Assembly (NCBI GenBank): GCA_036897485.1
Contig: JAYMTF010000841.1
Coordinates: 1-29,394, forward strand
Length of the DNA: 29,394 nt
DNA from: Pelargonium nanum
Taxonomy: Eukaryota > Streptophyta > Magnoliopsida > Geraniales > Geraniaceae
Direction: 5' to 3'
This document shows positions 22,901 through 29,394 of the stretch, piece by piece; within the stretch, counting starts at the first letter, position 1; every line of letters begins with the position of its first letter. The notes below the pieces were generated by a model. That model was not told the DNA's origin. It saw only the letters and a program-made list of their open reading frames with translations, and did no database searches. The position numbers and the translations under genes are program-made.

Positions 22901-23740
22901 GATAAGACTTAACCGAACCCGGCCTACAAGAGGTGTGGTTTGCGGATTCTATTATGGATCCGCATTCCTCCCGCGGCAAACCCGACCCAAAACACGAACC
23001 CACAAGAATGTGAGTTGGATTTTAGTGCCCGTTGGGTCGAGTCCTCATTACCAGCTCCAAATCCAACACACCTAAAACAAGAAAGTGGAAGCAAAAAATG
23101 ATAGCAACATTAACTACACTTCACCTCATTTCTGTTCCGAGGCCATGACAATGAGAACATGATATTATTAAACTAGGTTTGGTGTTCATGTTCTATATTT
23201 AAACACGACTATTAAATGTTCAACGGTCAACCCTAACACGACACATCCACGAATTAACAACTAGATACACTTACGACAGAACAGTAAAACAAAATTTACT
23301 CGATCTGCCGGAGATCGCCTTGGAACTGTAAGAATAGCCGGCCAACAATGGGTTAACACAATTGTTAAACGTATGATATTTGTGTTTTCTCATGCATCAC
23401 ACGTTCAATGCTCAACACGAATACCACTCGTCAACACGAAATGACAACTAGTTACACTTTTGACAAAACCGTCGTACAAAATTTACTCGATTCGTGCAGA
23501 GTTCTATATTTCAGCACAATTGTTAAATGTATCATATTTGTGTTTCTCATACATCATATTAATGACAACTACTTACACTTATGACAAAACCGTCATACAA
23601 AATTTACTCGATTTGTACAGATACTAGAGCGTTTGGCCGGCCTTAGATCGCCTTGGAACTGCCCGCACGGCCGCCCGACGATGCGGCATTTGGTGGACCT
23701 GACATCTTTGCGCAAAACCAGGAGGCCAGAAGGTGAGTAG
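16984..23740 (+). CDS. PMS1: DNA mismatch repair protein PMS1 (MutL homologue, PMS2 orthologue), 912 aa, 11 exons
   Basis: Exons: 16984-17217, 18057-18380, 19033-20190, 20424-20704, 20783-20909, 21252-21320, 21486-21559, 21739-21804, 22090-22193, 22427-22608, 23621-23740. They join to 2739 nt without a stop. The ATG at 16984 is the first in frame after a stop at 16969. PMS1 pairs with MLH1 as MutL-alpha and nicks the new DNA strand after MutS recognises a mismatch. The N-terminal GHKL ATPase is intact: E38 and N42 in [17 protein letters not shown] 67-72, and GFRGEAL 102-108. A long variable linker (about 340-690) follows. The C-terminal endonuclease has DQHA (730-733), E736 and E741 of the DQHA(X)2E(X)4E motif, A855-C856-R857, and C887-P-H-G-R-P. 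The Arabidopsis protein is about 923 aa and ends in an acidic tail, whereas this one ends sooner with a basic RKTRRPEGE. The stop codon overlaps a good splice donor, so an alternative 3' end is possible. Confidence 0.96.
17230..18015. repeat. Tandemly expanded intron 1 of PMS1 (about 4 imperfect units)
   Basis: A motif like TGTTAACARTGTGRCTTTTTGTTCATTG starts at about 17230, 17361 and 17591, with a weaker copy near 17871. Within the units follow a TGTAATTAG-like block, TTAATTACTGRTCACTT, and TTTTGTGTTTTTT..TGCAAYACTTCAATWGGATAGATT. The tail GGGTTTGGGCTTACCTTTTTTT appears at about 17744 and 17968. The main period is about 228-260 bp. Nearly the whole 839-bp intron is explained by this amplification. 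Confidence 0.75.
18623..18988. repeat. 366-bp stretch bounded by perfect 19-bp inverted repeats, PMS1 intron 2
   Basis: CAGGTTCCTGTCATCTAAA at 18623-18641 is exactly reverse-complementary to 18970-18988. The interior has no coding sequence. No clear target-site duplication flanks the ends, so it is either a MITE-like element whose flanks have decayed or a stem-forming segment of the intron (18381-19032). Confidence 0.65.
22872..23048. repeat. GGGT/CCCG-rich non-autonomous element in PMS1 intron 10, copy 2
   Basis: It is homologous to 13754-13968. The shared ordered blocks are TAGAGGTGCAATTCGGGTTT, AAGACTTAACC, ACAAGAGGTGTGGTTT, CAAACCCGACCC and AATGTGAGTTGGATTTTAG. CCAGCTCC just after the right edge resembles the inverted start of copy 1 (GAGCTGG), which suggests short terminal inverted repeats. 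Confidence 0.6.
23251..23620 (+). repeat. Tandem duplications of the 3' end of PMS1 intron 10
   Basis: The block ..AACTA.(A/T/C)TACACTT..GACA.AAC.GT...ACAAAATTTACTCGAT occurs at about 23257-23304, 23441-23491 and 23562-23612. The block CACAATTGTTAAAYGTATSATATTTGTGTTTTCTCATRCATCA occurs at 23357-23399 and 23515-23556. Copy 3 runs into the true acceptor (TTTGTACAG at 23612-23620). Copy 2 keeps a potential acceptor (TTCGTGCAG). Copy 1 has lost it and continues into exon-like sequence. Confidence 0.85.
23306..23356 (+). pseudogene. Decayed partial copy of the terminal PMS1 exon
   Basis: AGATCGCCTTGGAACTG at 23312-23328 is identical to 23645-23661 in the real last exon. Read in the same frame it gives [14 protein letters not shown] and then a stop (TAA 23354-23356). 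The real exon encodes [15 protein letters not shown]. The metal-binding CPHGRP has become CKNSRP. The upstream acceptor consensus is lost (CGATCTGCCGGAG), and splicing at the nearest AG would be out of frame, so this is a dead exon fragment. Confidence 0.8.
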
Positions 23741-24449
23741 AGAACTTTGGAAGATACAAACTTGTGAAGGTTCTTTTAGTGAATTTTGTGTGTACAAAGC
23801 TATATTATTTTTGTACTACCAACTTTTGTAAATCTCCTAGAATTTTGTATATAGGTTATCTACAATGCTTTGGACAACATTCTTGTTGTATAATTTATAA
23901 CATAATTTTTGTATTAGTCCTTTACTTTTATTTTTCAAATGGTCTTTTTAGTATACATATTATTTCAAACTAATATAATTTCATACGCGTAACTGAAGAT
24001 CGATTTTACACAAAATAAAAGCTCAATCTTAAAACATTTTCCAAAATTCAAATAGTTTCTAGATTTTAGCTTTTACGGTTTTTAACGCAAATAAAAAGCA
24101 TATTAATGTCGTATGTTTGAAATATTATATATAGTAACGGGATAGTTAACGTAGAATAAAATAATAATTACTTTATTGATGACTTGATGTTGACCCCTAC
24201 ACAGCATGATCTATTAAGCCATTTAATTTATAAGATAATTTTTTAATTTTTACTCAACATGTTTACAAGATTACATTTTTATCCTTGAATATAATATCGT
24301 TTAATCAAACATATTAGAGGCATAAACAAATTTGACACGAACACATCAAAATTATTAAACCTAAACAGTATATGAAAATAACGTATTTCGTTAATGACAT
24401 TGTTTGAAAATCTTGAGGAGTTTTTGGTAATTTACTAATTACTAATCAC
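23741..24449. other. PMS1 3' UTR and intergenic DNA before LSM4
   Basis: The sequence is AT-rich with no gene. An AATAAA at 24014-24019, about 275 nt after the PMS1 stop codon, is a plausible poly(A) signal. No repeat stands out. Confidence 0.6.
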
Positions 24450-24539
24450 TATTTATAGCCGCTGACACCTAAAAAAAATCAATAACTGAAAAGTTTCAGC
24501 GGAGCTACAGTCTCAGCTCTCTCTCTCTCTCTCTCTCTC
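24450..24539 (+). promoter_or_regulatory. LSM4 core promoter: TATA-like box and CT-repeat leader
   Basis: TATTTATAG at 24450-24458 is the best TATA candidate. A (CT)n run at about 24517-24539 would lie at or just after the transcription start near 24485, inside the 5' UTR. This is inferred from motif and spacing. Confidence 0.45.
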
Positions 24540-24613
24540 CGAAGAAGACGAGCTCGAAGCAGAAGAGAAAATCACCGTTCGTTGCTCTTTTCGCTGTCAA
24601 TTCCATCGAATCT

Positions 24614-24829
24614 GTGAGTTCAATTTTCTTTTCGATTGCTACTTCAGTTTTGGACCGAAGATCAATTGATCTTTCAGCTCAAGCTTTTTTCGCTTTTTAA
24701 GTTTGAATTTTCGCTCCATTCTCTCGCTCTCCATAGTTTCTAGGGTTTCTGAACTGTATCGTTTTCAGCATTTGCTTATCGTTTGCTCGTCTTTGATTTC
24801 GCTTCAGGTTTCTTGATTTCTTGCTTCAG
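24614..24829 (+). other. Probable intron in the LSM4 5' UTR
   Basis: TCT followed by GTGAGTTC at 24614 is a strong donor. TTGCTTCAG ending at 24829 (or GCTTCAG ending at 24807) is a good acceptor, and the sequence between is T-rich. Splicing would leave a short leader ending GCCCTAAAAGATG. RNA evidence is needed to decide between the acceptors. Confidence 0.5.
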
Positions 24830-24860
24830 CTCGGCTCTGCTCCACTCTGTGCCCTAAAAG

Positions 24861-27517
24861 ATGGTACGTCTCTCACTCTATCATAACTTGGCTTCAGATT
24901 CTGTGTTGTTGAGATTGACCTCATGCCTATATCCGTTGCTATTGTGAACTTTTAGTGGTTTTAGGAGAAAGTAAAATAAATATTTCTGTAGGTTTAGTGT
25001 TATAAATGATCACCAACTATACGTAAATAAATTTAACATCCTTCTCTTCTCAAAATTTGTGGGTGCTAGTGCAAAATATGAGACCTAAGTTTTATCCAAT
25101 GATAGACTTTGAGACATCAAAGGATCAGTGGTGAATAGTTGAGGGGTTAAGAATGATATGTGTATTGGATCATTTGAAACTTGTGAAATGATCCGTATCT
25201 GGTGCTATTGAGTTGTGTTAAAAAAAATTGTGAAGTTCTATTGATTTTCAAAAAGTGTTTTCTTTTTTCTTTTTTATTCTTGATGCTCACCATGTGCTAT
25301 CAAAATTTGCATGTGCTAGTGCAAAATACGAGACTAAACCAAAGTTAGATTATAGCTCTATTTGATCAAAAGATAGACTTTGAGACACTAGATCATGAAA
25401 TCAAATAGTATAATGATCAATGAATATTTGAATAACAGTTGAAACATGTAACCCTCTTTATATTTGAAATGCATATATACGATGCATTGAATTGAATTAA
25501 AAATTGTTAGTTAGATTTTATCAAAAGATAGAATTTGGGACACTAGATCATGAAATTGAATAGTTAAGGATCAATGGTGATTTAAAAAATAGTTGGGTGT
25601 CAATTATGATATGCGTGTATAGAGTCATTTGAAACTTAACCTTCTTTTTATATATCTGAATTTCCTATATCCAGTGCTATTGAGGTGGGTTAAAAAAATT
25701 GTGAAATGTTTGCGATTTAAAAATAGAAAAAGAAAAAGAAAAAATAATGTATATTTTTCCTATTTGATGCTCACTGTGTGGTATCTTTATTGCAGCTGCC
25801 TCTTTCCTTACTCAAGACTGCACAAGGGCATCCCATGGTTAGGCATTTTAGTCTTGCCTTAGTTGTTGTGTAACATCCATTAAATTGAAGCTGTTGTGAT
25901 TTGTGTAATTGATGGTTAGTGTGTTGTAACAGCTTGTGGAACTGAAGAATGGTGAGACGTACAATGGACATTTGGTTAATTGTGATACTTGGATGAACAT
26001 CCACCTCCGTGAAGTCATATGCACCTCTAAAGTAACATATATAATTCCATGAACCTTCTTTGTTTGAATTGTGAGTTTTTGTAATAAAGGTTGGAATTTG
26101 TCCTCATTAAATTTGTTTGGGTGTTTGATGTATGTAGGATGGAGACCGGTTTTGGCGAATGCCTGAATGCTACATCCGTGGGAATACTATCAAGTACCTT
26201 CGTGTTCCTGATGAAGTATGTTTGAAATATTCTATCTTTTGCTATAGTAGCTTAACATGTATCTAAAGCTTCGTAAACCTTTACTCTCCGTAGTTGTGAT
26301 TCGCATGGTTCGTCTTTGATTCATTTGTGTTGGTCATGTTTACAATTATACTTGTTTGAAGGAAACTTCTTGTGTGCCTTTTGTGGTATTCAAAGAGCCT
26401 TTTATAGTCAGAAACTGATTCATTTTGATAGATGAATTAAAATTCCATTAACCAGAGGTGCATAGTGCATACTTAGTCTAAAGACAATCTTGGGTTGGTA
26501 CTTGCTTCTTCATCACGTTAAGAGTTTCAACCACACGAGTAGCAAGTAACTAGATGCTCTTTCCTGTTGATCTATATGTTTTCACTTTTCACAGTCACGA
26601 TGATGTTTCTGATTACAAGTCTGGCGAGTTTGGGATTTCTTGGGGTTGCTCTTGTATGCTTCATATCTACTTAGATTCTGCCACAGTATTGGCACACTTT
26701 GTGTGTTCACTTTTATATTGTTTTTACTTCAACTGATACGGTTCTGATTGAGTTCTTGCATTGCAGGTGATCGATAAAGTTCAAGAAGAAACCAAGAGCC
26801 GCTCAGGTATTCGTTACTCTCTTGTCAAAAGTGAAAAACTCATATGTGCTAATATTCCTTGATTTCTGAATGGGAGATGTTAACAAAGAAAGCAATGTCA
26901 CTTCAACAAATCTTGGCACTCTTTATTCCAAAGAAACATCCTTTTAGGAATCATAAATAAGTAAACACCGAGTAACACATTGCATGGTTTTAATAATCTG
27001 TTCCAGACTTGTTTGAACTAGCGTAAACTGATATCAATATGAATTTTTTTACCAACCCTGGGATCTTATTGGTATAAAATCAAAATTGCTTTCAAATTTT
27101 GGGTTTTGGTTTGTTAATCAACACTATGTTGGTATCATTTTGTACTCTTGGTCTTTTGTTGTCTTCGAGCATCACATTTGTGAGAAAATTGGTTATAATT
27201 TTGCGTTTTGTTTTGTTAACTTACCTTTCCAGATAGGAGGCCTCCTGGTGTACTAGGGCGCGGAAGAGGAAGAGGCAGGGAGGAAGGTCCTGGTGGCCGG
27301 CAAGCAAAAGGTGGAATTGGGCGTGGTCTAGATGATGGAGGCACCAAGGGCCCTGGCGGCGGCCGTGGCAGAGGTGGCTCAGGTGGAAGAACCGGTGGAA
27401 GCAGAGGTAAAAAGACTTTTCTACCCCCACACTCATCCAAAATAAATTTTCTGTAAATGAGAATGCTTATGTTTTTTTTATATGTCTGTGACAGGTGGAG
27501 GTCGCGGCCGAGGTTGA
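24861..27517 (+). CDS. LSM4: U6 snRNA-associated Sm-like protein LSM4, 152 aa, 7 coding exons
   Basis: Coding exons: 24861-24863 (ATG only), 25796-25837, 25933-26031, 26138-26215, 26767-26806, 27233-27406, 27495-27517. They join to 459 nt in one frame. LSM4 is a shared subunit of the nuclear Lsm2-8 ring, which binds U6 snRNA for splicing, and of the cytoplasmic Lsm1-7 ring, which promotes mRNA decapping in P-bodies. The Sm1 motif covers about residues 13-46, with L19, G22, G27, D33 and MN (36-37). Sm2 is [12 protein letters not shown] (60-71) with IRG at 61-63. Residues 75-87 are charged, and an RG/RGG-rich tail runs from about 88 to 152. In Arabidopsis this tail is a substrate for PRMT5 arginine methylation, and the protein there is about 129 aa, so the tail is longer here. 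The start matches the conserved [15 protein letters not shown]. The first coding exon holds only the start codon. Confidence 0.96.
24864..25795 (+). repeat. LSM4 intron 1, expanded by imperfect tandem repeats
   Basis: GATAGACTTTGAGACAYYA..GGATCA-type blocks start at about 25102, 25371 and 25526 (the last as GATAGAATTTGGGACACTA). GTGCTATTGAG.TG.GTTAAAAAAAATTGTGAA occurs at 25201 and 25674. GTGCTAGTGCAAAATAYGAGAC occurs at about 25065 and 25314. The intron end TTGATGCTCACTGTGTGGTATC...TTGCAG (about 25764-25795) is mirrored by TTGATGCTCACCATGTGCTATC...TTGCAT at about 25281-25312, a copy of the acceptor region with the AG lost. Confidence 0.75.
26216..26766 (+). other. LSM4 coding intron 4
   Basis: This 551-bp GT-AG intron is T-rich with no repeats or other features that I can support. 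Confidence 0.75.
26807..27232 (+). other. LSM4 coding intron 5
   Basis: This 426-bp GT-AG intron (acceptor CCTTTCCAG) is AT-rich with nothing further visible. Confidence 0.75.
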
Positions 27518-28440
27518 TACAATGTGGCAAAAACTGCTATATAATGTGCAAGGTATGTGCCAGGATAAGTATTTTTCTGTGAGGGGCAAGTTTGCTAGTT
27601 TTATAGGCATGTTGCCCAATTTTTATATATTTGTGAAGTTTGGGTTTGGTTGAGAATGTTTTGGCTATTTTGTTCCTATCTCTCTTGGCCAATTGGTGTT
27701 GGGATGCTGGTAGAAACTATATGATTGGTTATGAATGATTAATATTAGCCCAACTTTTTGAGTTTATTTATCCTTTTGTTATAAGAAAAATGCCATTTCT
27801 ACTGAATTTTTACAATTTTGTTAACTAAGTGATATGGCGATTTTTTTTTTAGAATTTAAAAGAACTAAAACATGATACAACACACACCAGTTGTTATTAT
27901 TATTATTATTTATGAATTTTTTACGTGGAGTGTTCACTTTTAAAACATATGTACATTTTGCGTTGATCAAGTAAGTCACTTGTAAAATAATTGACAAATT
28001 ATTTACAATAATTTTAAATTGTTGCACGTAGGTAAAATGGGAAGATGAAAAAATGTGTGAAAGAGATAGCTTAAAGGATTCAGATTGACAAAAATTAGTT
28101 TGAATCCTATTTGAAAAGGGTTTGGATTTAAAATATTTAGTGAAAAATAGGTGAATTTGTTAGATCAACTGATTGCTATTATATTATTAAGTTATGAGAG
28201 CAAATAATGTTTTTTTAATAAGAAGAAGACATCGAAGGTTAGATTTGTGAAACTAAAGTCCCAATTCATTTTGGTGTTAATTGTGTGTGCATTAATTTCA
28301 TTTGCAAAGCTGTCTGTAAAGGGGATGATATATATAATTAATTACTCGTATAAAATAAGCGGTGTTTCATGTAAAAAATAAATATAAAAATGAATGAGAG
28401 TTGTGAGTTATGTTGAAGATATCAGGAAATATAAAGAAGA
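27518..28440. other. LSM4 3' UTR and AT-rich intergenic DNA
   Basis: The first ~250 nt are T-rich 3' UTR with no canonical AATAAA, so a non-canonical plant poly(A) signal is likely. A (TTA)n microsatellite lies at about 27893-27911. No gene is seen. Confidence 0.55.
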
Positions 28441-28441
28441 A

Positions 28442-28476
28442 CTAGATTGAGATCCCATGCGTCGCACGGAGAGTTA
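28442..28476 (-). mobile_element. Possible Helitron 3' terminus (minus strand)
   Basis: Read on the minus strand the sequence is CCGTGCGACGCATGGG, then 10 nt (ATCTCAATCT overlapping the end), finishing in CTAG with a T following. A short hairpin (CCGTGCG/CGCATGG, 6 of 7 pairs) just before CTAG, inserted next to T, fits plant Helitron 3' ends. No matching 5' TC end is certain. TCTATAGTAG on the minus strand at 28811-28820 is a weak candidate with the wrong flanking base. Confidence 0.35.
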
Positions 28477-29394
28477 CGATAATATCAAAATATGAGTAGC
28501 TAAAATTTTTTATTAAATATTTTTAAATGATGTTCACTTTTTTAGAAGAAGAAGTATGAGATGATGATTACTCGAAATCACGATATATTTAACTTATTTA
28601 TCACACTAATCGTCATTCGTGTAGTGCCAAGACACGGAAAAAATGCGAGTTATTTATTTAATTATTCATGTATTTGGCTTCATCACAAATCTTTGATATG
28701 AGTGTGTGTGTATGTTGAGAATCGGTTACACGCTTCATGACATAGACTACTATATAATCACTCTAATCCATACTATTCTTGGTTTTCATATGTTAGTAGG
28801 TATTGGTAATCTACTATAGAAACATAGTTTTTATGAATATAGTAAAATTCAGTTTAATGTTAGCAATCTCAACAATTTCATCATTGTACAATAGTCTCGA
28901 ATAATACATCGTATTGTATATAATTACATCATCTTTATATTAACTTGTTTAAAGATCTTATTAAAAAAACCTTGTTTAAAGAAAATAGAATTTATTTTGA
29001 AAAATTCAAATACTTGTATCATATTCAAGAATTAAAATAAATAATTACACTAAATTCACAATTCGTAATATTTTTATTTAATTAAGAAAAAAACTAAATT
29101 CAATAAATTTCATCGAAAAACACTATACTACTATAATTTGTAATTGACATTTTTTATAATCTAATGACAGTCACGCACATGCACGTCTTGAAGAAAAATT
29201 ACATTTACTAATAAGTAAAACAAAATTAATTTGGAAAATAAGAATAAATGAGAGTAATGAAAAATGTAGAGATCCAAGTGATCAATTTGAGAAGAAATAA
29301 AACATGTGAGAAAGAATAGAGAAGGAAAAACATATGACTAAAAAAATGATATTTGATGATGATAATCATGATATTTGATGGATAACAGTAACTT
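28477..29394. other. AT-rich terminal intergenic stretch
   Basis: It is very AT-rich with poly(A/T) runs, has no reading frame longer than about 60 codons, and shows no recognised repeat or RNA gene. Confidence 0.6.

Larger units (their letters stand above)
22609..23620 (+). other. Intron 10 of PMS1 (1.0 kb), made mainly of repeat sequence
   Basis: In order it holds CACGACAC-rich decayed repeat sequence (about 22665-22775), a GGGT-rich element (22872-23048), more ACACGAC-type sequence (about 23160-23250), and then a tandemly duplicated intron end with a pseudo-exon (23251-23620). This is the most rearranged intron in the window, and it separates the ACR exon from the CPHGRP exon of the nuclease domain. 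Confidence 0.7.

Noticed and set aside
23733..23779. A further PMS1 intron from GTGAGT to TTCTTTTAG
   Set aside because: At 47 nt it is shorter than plant introns normally tolerate. Only a longer alternative could be real, and that is listed as a finding.

Overview
The window is nuclear DNA from a flowering plant, most likely a eudicot. It is AT-rich, its genes are split by many GT-AG introns with plant-type signals, and the proteins match plant-specific families. Three complete protein-coding genes lie on the + strand, head to tail. I rebuilt their exons by joining frame-compatible splice sites, and each gives an uninterrupted full-length protein.

Layout: (1) 1-4000 is AT-rich intergenic DNA with microsatellites, small direct repeats and a ~224-bp tandem duplication just upstream of the first gene. 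(2) 4201-15689 (27 exons, 1250 aa) is a large plant AAA-type ATPase with a degenerate N-terminal FHA-like region, a dead first P-loop module and an intact C-terminal Msp1/katanin-like AAA module. (3) 15690-16848 is a short intergenic region. (4) 16984-23740 (11 exons, 912 aa) is PMS1, the plant orthologue of human PMS2 and the endonuclease subunit of MutL-alpha. It has an E2F-type promoter site and a telo-box. (5) 23741-24449 is intergenic. (6) 24861-27517 (7 coding exons, 152 aa) is LSM4, a core protein of the Lsm1-7 and Lsm2-8 rings, with an extended RGG tail. (7) 27518-29394 is 3' UTR followed by AT-rich DNA with a possible Helitron terminus.

The three genes do not form a pathway: one is a AAA ATPase, one acts in DNA mismatch repair, one in RNA processing and decay. 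From memory of the Arabidopsis map, the AAA ATPase and PMS1 neighbour each other there too (AT4G02480 and AT4G02460), so this pair looks like old conserved microsynteny, whereas LSM4 lies elsewhere (AT5G27720).

I see no clear novel system. The unusual material is in the introns: several have grown by imperfect tandem duplication. In PMS1 the last intron carries a decayed copy of the catalytic terminal exon, with the metal-binding motif destroyed. In LSM4 the first intron carries a decayed copy of its own 3' splice site. Other points are a GC-AG intron, a Stowaway-like MITE nested in an older repeat, a perfect 19-bp inverted repeat spanning 366 bp, and a 21-bp poly(A)-tailed retro-insertion scar with a 16-bp target duplication.
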